Shown in pieces: positions 6,222 through 11,761 of a stretch of 11,761 nucleotides of DNA. The number at the start of each line of letters is the position of its first letter. The stretch's first letter is position 1. The notes under the pieces were generated by a model, which saw nothing but the letters and a program-made list of their open reading frames with translations, ran no database searches and was not told where the DNA came from. The stretch lies in contig JBGRQB010000140.1 of the NCBI GenBank assembly GCA_041725875.1, forward strand, positions 1-11,761. The letters are read 5' to 3'. The position numbers and the translations under genes were made by a program. This stretch comes from JBGRQB01 sp041725875 (GTDB taxonomy: Bacteria; Bacteroidota; Ignavibacteria; Ignavibacteriales; Melioribacteraceae).

Positions 6222-8069
6222 GTGAACGAATATGCCGGAAGTCCTGCAGAATTAACTCTGGAATCCAGTATAAATTTAGAGCTGGTTGAGAGACTTAAAA
6301 CCAAAATATCGGAAGTGGTTGAAAATCTGCTTGCTTTAAATGCTTCAACAGAAGAAGAATTTCTACTGGCGGGAAGTAAGCTTAACGACTACAAACTCAG
6401 ATGTAAAAAACTGATAGAAGATTCTACCGAATTATCCAACGAACTTTCCGGTGAAATTCTTATGGAGAAAATTTCAGGAATTAATGAAATGTCCAAAGAG
6501 TTTCTTAATCAGTTTAAATCTAATTCGGAAGAGAATAAGCTCAGTTTTAAGCTGATGGAAGAGATTGAAGTTCAGCTTGGTTCTGTTATGTCTGAAATAC
6601 ATGGCTTTAAGAAAATTATTAAAACCCTTAAAACTCTGGGAGTTGCAACTCTGATTGAAAGTGCGCGTCTGGGAGATGATGCCGCCGGATTTAATGCACT
6701 TGCGACAGATGTTGAATCACTTGCAGATAATATTGAAGAAAAATCGCTTCAAATAGATAAAGAAACAAAACAATTATTAAAACTTATTAGTGATACGATA
6801 GGGAATAATATATCGCTTGGCAAGCAGCAAGAAGAAAAGATAAGAACAATTATTTCGGAATTGGGTACTGATTTAAATGTTCTTGAAGAGAAACACAATG
6901 TCAGATTGAACACGGTTGAACATATTCTTACAGATTCAGGTAACATCAATAATGATGTTAGTCAGGTAGTTACCTCTGTTCAGTTTCACGATATTACTCG
7001 TCAGCAAATAGAACATGTGATTGAATCACTTACTAAAGCATCTGATGAGTTATCTGAAATTACTCCTGAAACAAGTATGGATGATGTTAACCGAATATTA
7101 GCTCTGGCAAGAGATATCTCCAGACTGGAATCCGCTCAACTTGAAAACAGCGGACAAATTTTCATTGAGGCAGTGGAAAATATAAAAACCAGTCTGAAAG
7201 ATATTCAAAAAAGTATAGGTAATATCTCAACAGAAATAGGCAGCTTTTTATCTGATTCTGACGATGAAGGAAACAACTTTCTGAGTGAAATAGCAGAAGG
7301 GCTTAAAAATGTTAATCTGGTTCTTGAAGAGAGTTCTTCAATCAATAATCAGGTAAAAGCTTCTTTAATTGAGGTAGGGGAAACCGTAAAAAACCTTTCG
7401 CACTTTTTACATTTAATTGAGGAAATAGGGGAAGAAGTTGAGTTACTGGCAATAAACGCAAATATTAAAGCTGCACACACCGGCAGTGAAGGTGCAGCTT
7501 TGGGCGTTATTGCAGATTCAATTCAGAAACTTTCTTCCGAGGCAATGAATCAGACAATCTTAGTTTCCAAGCCACTGAAAAAAATAACAAATGAAGCACG
7601 TTCCCTTACTAGTGACGGCGAAGCAGCGGAAGTTCGTGATAAGATTGAAGCAAATATTAAAACCATAACTGTTGAGATGGAAAATGCGCTTACAACAATT
7701 CAGGGAATAAATGTGAGTTCATCCGAATCTATGGGCGGATTAAATAACGACACTGATAATCTGCAGAGAGATATAAATGATCTGGATGAAAATATAAATA
7801 TTCATAACGAAACAGCAACAGTTGTTGAAAATTGCATACAGATTTTAAATGCGGTAATTGATGATTGTCTGAGTGAAATTGGCGAAGACCACAGAGTCGA
7901 AAACAAAGAAATACTTGATAAAATTGTATCCAGTTATACAATGCTTTCCGAAAGAAAAATCTACTCTATTATAAATGATGATACAGATATACAGAGTGAA
8001 ATGGATGAAGGTGAATATCAGATGGAATCTGAGGAGAGCGGACTTGGAGACAATGTTGAACTGTTTTAA
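6222..8069 (+). CDS. soluble MCP-like chemosensory protein with two signalling-tip-like hairpins
   Basis: The product is 615 aa, almost entirely heptad-patterned helix, with no signal peptide and no membrane segment. GTG start at 6222 with AAGGG 8 bases upstream; the ATG two bases earlier runs straight into TGA. Seen: two stretches resemble the hairpin tip of methyl-accepting chemotaxis proteins. Tip 1 (about 131-170) has TLGVATLIESARLG then GFNALATDVESLADNI. Tip 2 (about 400-440) has EVELLAINANIKAAHTG then LGVIADSIQKLSSEA. Between them is VQFHDITRQQIEHV (about 253-266), a motif I associate with chemosensory coiled-coil proteins. In tip 2 the usual Glu-Ala-Ala-Arg is Lys-Ala-Ala-His, so contacts with CheA/CheW may differ. 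The acidic tail (585-610) ends in NVELF, somewhat like the NWETF peptide that tethers CheR. It is first in a cluster with STAS, cheY, cheA, cheW and cheR, so it is inferred to be the cytoplasmic receptor or scaffold of this pathway. No ligand domain is visible. Confidence 0.85.
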   Translation: MNEYAGSPAELTLESSINLELVERLKTKISEVVENLLALNASTEEEFLLAGSKLNDYKLRCKKLIEDSTELSNELSGEILMEKISGINEMSKEFLNQFKSNSEENKLSFKLMEEIEVQLGSVMSEIHGFKKIIKTLKTLGVATLIESARLGDDAAGFNALATDVESLADNIEEKSLQIDKETKQLLKLISDTIGNNISLGKQQEEKIRTIISELGTDLNVLEEKHNVRLNTVEHILTDSGNINNDVSQVVTSVQFHDITRQQIEHVIESLTKASDELSEITPETSMDDVNRILALARDISRLESAQLENSGQIFIEAVENIKTSLKDIQKSIGNISTEIGSFLSDSDDEGNNFLSEIAEGLKNVNLVLEESSSINNQVKASLIEVGETVKNLSHFLHLIEEIGEEVELLAINANIKAAHTGSEGAALGVIADSIQKLSSEAMNQTILVSKPLKKITNEARSLTSDGEAAEVRDKIEANIKTITVEMENALTTIQGINVSSSESMGGLNNDTDNLQRDINDLDENINIHNETATVVENCIQILNAVIDDCLSEIGEDHRVENKEILDKIVSSYTMLSERKIYSIINDDTDIQSEMDEGEYQMESEESGLGDNVELF

Positions 8070-8084
8070 ATAACCGGAGGAATA

Positions 8085-8408
8085 ATGGATGTTCAGATAA
8101 TCAAATCTGAAATCGATACGGAACTGAAATTTTCAGGTGAACTGACAATTTTGAATATAAAAGAAATTAAAGCCAAAATGGATGAAAGTCTTAATACCGG
8201 AACCATAATCAGGCTTAACCATACGGATGTAACGGAAGTTGATATAACTTATCTGCAATTACTGAAATCATTTTGCGCTGCAGCCGAAGAGAAAAATCTT
8301 GAAGTAGTGGTAGCGGATAATAATTCCGACACTCTGAAAAAAGTACTGGATACATCAGGTATCCGCAATTTTGTTTTATCAGAAAACAAAGAGGAAAGCG
8401 ATGAGTAA
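8085..8408 (+). CDS. STAS-domain protein of the chemosensory cluster
   Basis: The product is 107 aa, a single STAS (anti-sigma-factor-antagonist-like) domain: N-terminal strand KFSGELTILNI, then IIRLNHTDVTEVDITYLQLL, then the helix KSFCAAAEEK, and the strand LEVVVADNN, followed by KKVLDTSGI. At the position of the phosphorylated Ser of SpoIIAA it has Thr55 (VDITYLQLL), so phospho-control is conceivable. Known: STAS proteins bind partner kinases or switch proteins and often act by phosphorylation state; the clear GGAGG 4 bases before the ATG fixes the start. It is placed between the MCP-like gene (15-base gap) and cheY (8-bp overlap), so a role inside the chemosensory complex is inferred; no anti-sigma factor or phosphatase gene is nearby. 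The name is secure at domain level only. Confidence 0.88.
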   Translation: MDVQIIKSEIDTELKFSGELTILNIKEIKAKMDESLNTGTIIRLNHTDVTEVDITYLQLLKSFCAAAEEKNLEVVVADNNSDTLKKVLDTSGIRNFVLSENKEESDE

Positions 8409-8766
8409 AACAATTCTGACAGTGGATGATTCCTCAAGTGTACGCCAGATGGTAAGCTTTACGCTAAAAGAAGCCGGGTATGATGTTGTTGAAGCCAGCG
8501 ACGGAAAAGATGCGTTAAGCAAACTGGATAACACTAGTGTTAAAATGATAGTTACCGATTTAAATATGCCTAATATGGACGGGATTGAATTGATTAAAAA
8601 TGTTCGTGCAATTGCAGCATACAAATTTATTCCGATAATTATGCTTACTACAGAATCTCAGGAAGCTAAAAAAATGGAAGGCCGGAAAGTCGGGGCAACA
8701 GGTTGGATTGTTAAACCCTTTAAACCAGAACAGCTTATTGCTGTAACCAAAAAGGTATTAAGATGA
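8401..8766 (+). CDS. cheY: single-domain response regulator CheY
   Basis: The product is 121 aa, a lone receiver with no output domain. The start is the ATG at 8401 (MSKTILTVDDSSSVRQM), with GAGG 6 bases upstream; a frame extension to 8371 lies inside the STAS gene and is not supported. Seen: Asp9/Asp10, phospho-acceptor Asp53 (MIVTDLNMPNMDG), Thr83 (IIMLTTES) and Lys105 (GWIVKPF). The TTESQEAKKMEGRKVGATGW stretch is typical of CheY from chemotaxis clusters. Known: CheY accepts phosphate from CheA and acts on the flagellar switch or another motility or output target. ATGAGTAA is shared with the STAS stop (8-bp overlap) and ATGA with cheA (4-bp overlap), implying coupled translation with both neighbours. 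Whether the target is a flagellar motor cannot be told here. Confidence 0.93.
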   Translation: MSKTILTVDDSSSVRQMVSFTLKEAGYDVVEASDGKDALSKLDNTSVKMIVTDLNMPNMDGIELIKNVRAIAAYKFIPIIMLTTESQEAKKMEGRKVGATGWIVKPFKPEQLIAVTKKVLR

Positions 8767-10826
8767 TAGACAGACTGGAAGATGCTTTTAAGGAAGAATC
8801 GAAAGAATTGCTGGCAGATTTAGAGCAGACACTTTTGGATCTTGAAACCGATTTTGAAAATATGGAACTGATTGGGAAAACGTTCAGAATTCTTCATACC
8901 CTTAAGGGTTCCAGCGGGATGTTCGGCTTTGATGAAGTAGCTGTATTTATCCATGATATTGAAACTGCTTTTGAGCATATCAGAAACGGTGAAATGAGTT
9001 TTACACGTGAGATTGCAGATCTTACATTCAAAGCCTGCGATCAGGTTAATCAGATGATTTTTAATCCTGACGGCAAAGGAGTTGATGAAAAACTTACTAA
9101 AGAGATAATTGAAACTTTCCGTAATCTGATTAAAGAGTTTAATCAGAATCAGGAAGCTGAAATTAAACTGGATAATGCAATTATCGGAGAGACCGAACCT
9201 GGAAAAAGCAATTCCTATCTGATAAAGTTTGCACCTGAAAAAGATATAATGTCATTCGGTAATGATCCGCTTTCATTAATATATGAACTGAATGAATTAG
9301 GAGATACTGTTGTTGTTGCTTACAATCATTCTATTCCGAAATTTGAAGAGATAAATCCGGAACAGATATATTTCAGATGGAACATTCTGATAACAACAAC
9401 CAAAAGTATCGATACAATAAAAGATGTTTTCATCTTTGTGGAAGATCTTTGTGAACTTGATATTCTTTCTTGCGATACTGAATATGATCTTTCAGATTAT
9501 GAAATAAAAACTGCAATAGTTACAAAACTTATCGGTGATGAAGAAGTTACTGCCAAAGGACTGAATGACACTCTTAAAGACTTTATCAAACCGGAAGAGA
9601 ACGACGAAATATTTAATACAACACAAATTAGTAAAGACAGTAAGAAAACCAGAGAAACTGTAAAAAGTATCAGAGTAAGTTCAGATAAACTTGACGAACT
9701 TGTGAACCTTGTAGGAGAACTTGTAACAGTACAGGCGGGTCTGAATCAGCTTGTTACGGCAATGCACGATACAAAACTGATGTCAATTTCGGAACAGATA
9801 GAAAGATTAACCTGGGAGTTGCGCGACAGTACATTAAACATTCGGATGCTTCCAATCGGTTCTACATTTAATAAGTTTAAACGACTTGTAAGAGATTTAT
9901 CAAAAGAGCTGGGTAAGCAGGTTGAGCTTACCACCGAAGGTGCAGAAACCGAACTTGATAAAAATGTTCTTGAAAAACTTAATGATCCGTTAATTCATAT
10001 TATCAGAAACTGTATAGATCACGGAATTGAAACACCTGAGGTAAGAGTTGAACACGACAAAAACAGAGTGGGAAGTGTTCATCTTGCGGCAAAGCAATCA
10101 GGCGGAAATGTTGTAATTGAAATATCGGATGATGGTAAAGGACTTAACAAAGAAGCAATTTTGAAAAAGGCAACTTCACTTGGTCTGATTCCGGCAGAAG
10201 CCGAACTGACCGGACACGAAATTAATAACCTGATTTGCAGAGCCGGATTTTCAACTTCGCAGGAAATAACAAATGTTTCGGGACGCGGAGTAGGAATGGA
10301 TGTTGTAAAACAGGAAATTGAAAACTTACGCGGTACGGTTGAAATAAACAGTGAAGAAAATAAAGGAACAAAAATTTTACTTAAACTTCCTTTAACACTT
10401 GCAATTATTGACGGACTTCTTGTTGAAATTTCTGAAAGTGCTTATATCCTTCCTCTTGTATCAGTTGAAGAATGTGTTGAGCTTACTAAAAAAGAAATAG
10501 AGGCAAGTCACGGCAGACACATAATCAAGATAAGGGATGAAATAGTTCCATATATAGTTCTCAGAGAAATTTTTAATATGCCGGGTGAAAGGTTAGAAAT
10601 AGAACAGATAGTAATTGTAAATATAGAAGGTATAAGAATAGGGTTTGTTGTGGATGAAGTGAAAGGGCAGCACCAGACGGTTCTGAAATCGTTAGGAAGA
10701 GTTTATAAAGATGTTGAAGGAATTTCAGGCGCAACTGTTTTGGGTGATGGTGGAATTGCGCTTATTCTCGATATTTTCAAACTGGCACAGATGCGGGAGG
10801 CAGAAGAAATAGAGCATTATGCATAA
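8763..10826 (+). CDS. cheA: chemotaxis histidine kinase CheA
   Basis: The product is 687 aa, normal for CheA. Domains seen: P1/Hpt (about 1-125) with phospho-His45 in LHTLKGSSGMFGF; a middle region (about 150-270) with DPLSLIYELNELGDTVVV that corresponds to a P2-type or accessory domain; P3 dimerisation (about 300-365, RVSSDKLDELVNLVGEL); P4 ATP-binding domain (about 365-545) with N box HIIRNCIDHGIE, G1 DDGKGL and G2 GRGVGMDVV; and a P5 CheW-like domain (about 546-680, LAIIDGLLVEI to LDIFKLAQM). All catalytic motifs are intact. Known: CheA autophosphorylates on His in P1 under receptor control via CheW and passes phosphate to CheY (and CheB). The start overlaps cheY by 4 bp (ATGA), with AAAGG upstream. 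Inferred partners here are the MCP-like protein at 6222, CheY at 8401 and CheW at 11045. Confidence 0.96.
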   Translation: MIDRLEDAFKEESKELLADLEQTLLDLETDFENMELIGKTFRILHTLKGSSGMFGFDEVAVFIHDIETAFEHIRNGEMSFTREIADLTFKACDQVNQMIFNPDGKGVDEKLTKEIIETFRNLIKEFNQNQEAEIKLDNAIIGETEPGKSNSYLIKFAPEKDIMSFGNDPLSLIYELNELGDTVVVAYNHSIPKFEEINPEQIYFRWNILITTTKSIDTIKDVFIFVEDLCELDILSCDTEYDLSDYEIKTAIVTKLIGDEEVTAKGLNDTLKDFIKPEENDEIFNTTQISKDSKKTRETVKSIRVSSDKLDELVNLVGELVTVQAGLNQLVTAMHDTKLMSISEQIERLTWELRDSTLNIRMLPIGSTFNKFKRLVRDLSKELGKQVELTTEGAETELDKNVLEKLNDPLIHIIRNCIDHGIETPEVRVEHDKNRVGSVHLAAKQSGGNVVIEISDDGKGLNKEAILKKATSLGLIPAEAELTGHEINNLICRAGFSTSQEITNVSGRGVGMDVVKQEIENLRGTVEINSEENKGTKILLKLPLTLAIIDGLLVEISESAYILPLVSVEECVELTKKEIEASHGRHIIKIRDEIVPYIVLREIFNMPGERLEIEQIVIVNIEGIRIGFVVDEVKGQHQTVLKSLGRVYKDVEGISGATVLGDGGIALILDIFKLAQMREAEEIEHYA

Positions 10827-11003
10827 CAGGCATTTAAAGGTAAAAGGCAAATAAGGTAATAGATTGTAGTAAATCCGGAAATAAAATTAGTAAACATAAA
10901 CTTTTATCAGACGCAAATAAAATAGCTTTTATCCTGTTGAGAGTAAACAGATTATAACAGGTACAGCAAAAATATTTGATTTGAAAACTTTGATTAATCT
11001 GAA
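10827..11003. other. non-coding gap between cheA and cheW
   Basis: No reading frame with a ribosome site is visible. It holds weak AT-rich hairpins, e.g. ATAAAA (10917-10922)/TTTTAT (10927-10932), and CCTGTT (10933-10938), which could pair with either AACAG (10946-10950) or AACAGG (10956-10961). None has a T run, so no terminator is called. The gap breaks an otherwise tightly packed gene order. Confidence 0.5.
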
Positions 11004-11030
11004 TAAAGTTTGATAAATTTTTGCAGATAA
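11004..11030 (+). promoter_or_regulatory. sigma28 (FliA/SigD)-like promoter ahead of cheW
   Basis: TAAAGTTT (11004-11011) and GCAGATAA (11023-11030) are separated by exactly 11 bases. Against the enterobacterial FliA consensus TAAAGTTT-N11-GCCGATAA this is 15 of 16 positions. It lies just before a chemotaxis gene, the class such promoters usually drive. A caution is geometry: transcription would begin near 11036-11038, within the GAGGAG ribosome site of cheW, giving a very short leader. Confidence 0.5.
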
Positions 11031-11032
11031 CA

Positions 11033-11038
11033 GAGGAG
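11033..11038 (+). promoter_or_regulatory. ribosome binding site GAGGAG deciding the cheW start
   Basis: GAGGAG ends 6 bases before the ATG at 11045. It lies inside the frame extended upstream to a TTG at 11021, so the ATG at 11045 is the better start. Confidence 0.8.
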
Positions 11039-11044
11039 TGTATT

Positions 11045-11560
11045 ATGAGTGTTTCAGAAATATCTGAAGAAAGACCATACTTGACTTTTGAATTGGAAAA
11101 AGAATTGTTCGCCGTGGATGTTTCAAAAGTGCGTGAAGTATTGGATTTTTCGAAAATTACAAAAATTCCCCATACACCGGAATATATGAAAGGGGTAATA
11201 AATCTGCGCGGAAGCGTGGTTCCAGTAATTGATTTACGACTAAAATTTGGAATGCCCGAAACTCAAACAACAATAGATACCTGCATAATTGTTTTGGAAA
11301 TTGATATGGACAGCGAGACAATTATCATTGGTGCTTTGGCAGATTCAGTGCAGGAAGTTTTTGAACTTGAACCGGCTCAAATAGAACCTGCTCCAAAACT
11401 GGGTACAAAGTTTAATTCCGATTTTCTGGTCGGGATAGGGAAAAAAGAAGATTTGTTTATTATGATTTTGAACATCGATAAAGTATTCTCATCGGATGAA
11501 CTTGCACTTGTGCAGGAAACAGGAAGTTTTTCCGAAAGAGAAGTTTTAAGTGAAAGCTAA
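11045..11560 (+). CDS. cheW: CheW chemotaxis coupling protein
   Basis: The product is 171 aa, one CheW domain. The start is the ATG at 11045 (MSVSEISEERPYLTF), with a GAGGAG 6 bases upstream. Seen: YLTFELEKELFAVDVSKVRE, then KITKIPHTPEYMKGVINLRG and VVPVIDLRLKFGM, the classic CheW signature, then DSVQEVFELEPAQIEPAPKL and MILNIDKVFSSDEL. Known: CheW bridges receptors and the P5 domain of CheA in the chemosensory array. The short N-terminal leader and about 20 acidic C-terminal residues are outside the core. It is separated from cheA by 218 bases with a sigma28-like element and followed after 5 bases by cheR, so it may begin a second transcript covering cheW-cheR. Confidence 0.95.
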   Translation: MSVSEISEERPYLTFELEKELFAVDVSKVREVLDFSKITKIPHTPEYMKGVINLRGSVVPVIDLRLKFGMPETQTTIDTCIIVLEIDMDSETIIIGALADSVQEVFELEPAQIEPAPKLGTKFNSDFLVGIGKKEDLFIMILNIDKVFSSDELALVQETGSFSEREVLSES

Positions 11561-11565
11561 ACAGA

Positions 11566-11761
11566 ATGAGTGGTAACGATATGATTGAAACATTAGACAC
11601 AAATACTGCCAGTCAGATAAAAGATGCTGATTTTGAAATGCTGCGTAAGCTGGTGTATGAAAAAAGCGGTATCAGATTAACACCTGAAAAAAAGTTTATG
11701 GTAGAGGCCAGACTCAGAAAAAGAATACGGGAACTGAAACTTCAGGATCTTGATGAATACT
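11566..11761 (+). CDS. cheR: CheR chemoreceptor methyltransferase, N-terminal part (cut by window end)
   Basis: 65 complete codons are present and the frame is open to the window edge. Seen: DADFEMLRKLVYEKSGIRLT, then EKKFMVEARLRKRIRELKL and DLDEY. This is the all-helical CheR N-terminal domain, with the sGI-L-K--M---RL-KR pattern that precedes the SAM-dependent methyltransferase domain, which must lie beyond 11761. Known: CheR methylates glutamates of chemoreceptors during adaptation. The start could be the ATG at 11566 or the in-frame ATG at 11581 (MIETLD); neither has a strong ribosome site, and GAGTGG upstream of 11581 is only a weak candidate. It lies 5 bases after cheW and is probably co-transcribed with it. 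A cheB partner is not in the window. Confidence 0.88.
   Translation, partial: MSGNDMIETLDTNTASQIKDADFEMLRKLVYEKSGIRLTPEKKFMVEARLRKRIRELKLQDLDEY

Noticed and set aside
10819..10854. An 11-codon frame starting ATGCATAAC at the end of cheA.
   Set aside because: Too short, no ribosome site, and nothing recognisable in the peptide.
1..11761. CRISPR arrays, tRNA/rRNA, insertion sequences, phage or defence genes.
   Set aside because: No spaced direct repeats, cloverleaf-like segments, transposase or integrase motifs, or defence-family motifs were seen on either strand.

Overview
The window looks like chromosome from an AT-rich member of the Bacteroidota/Chlorobiota/Ignavibacteriota group, most likely an Ignavibacteria-like organism. 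The main clue is the C-terminal tail of the first gene, a type IX secretion (T9SS type A) sorting domain with the SLSQNYPNPFNPTT signature, followed by the usual GQ-V-L-V, GVY-Y-R blocks. Well-spaced GGAGG-type ribosome sites, one good sigma70-like promoter and a chemotaxis cluster fit an Ignavibacteria-like lineage better than classical Bacteroidia. The assignment is inference; no rRNA, tRNA or taxon marker is present.

Left part (1-3400): the 3' end of a secreted T9SS cargo protein closes with a strong intrinsic terminator (619-652). Two leftward genes follow: a small stand-alone glycogen-binding/early-set (CBM48-like) protein with its own promoter, and a long (about 728 aa) KamA-family radical SAM enzyme. 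The KamA protein has the CxxxCxxC cluster motif and a PLP-lysine motif. At the two substrate-contact positions it carries Lys and Asn, the pair I recall for glutamate 2,3-aminomutase, instead of the two Asp of lysine 2,3-aminomutase.

Middle (3401-6165): an AT-rich divergent intergenic region with a perfect 10-bp inverted repeat precedes a two-component pair. It encodes a soluble REC-PAS-PAS-like-HisKA_3/HATPase kinase and a NarL/LuxR-type response regulator that overlap by 14 bp, and it ends at a hairpin.

Right part (6222-11761): a chemosensory gene cluster reads rightward. It encodes a soluble MCP-like coiled-coil protein with two degenerate signalling-hairpin tips, a STAS protein, a stand-alone CheY, a full CheA, CheW and the start of CheR (cut by the window end). 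STAS/cheY overlap by 8 bp and cheY/cheA by 4 bp, pointing to translational coupling. A 218-bp gap separates cheA from cheW; directly before cheW lies a near-perfect match to the enterobacterial FliA (sigma28) promoter consensus. The expected signal path is MCP-like receptor to CheW/CheA to CheY, with the STAS protein as an unusual additional partner and CheR as adaptation enzyme.

I found no rRNA, tRNA, CRISPR array, insertion sequence or phage genes, and no wholly unfamiliar multi-gene system. The more unusual points are the KamA variant residues, the double-tip MCP-like protein with its STAS partner, and the sigma28-like site.
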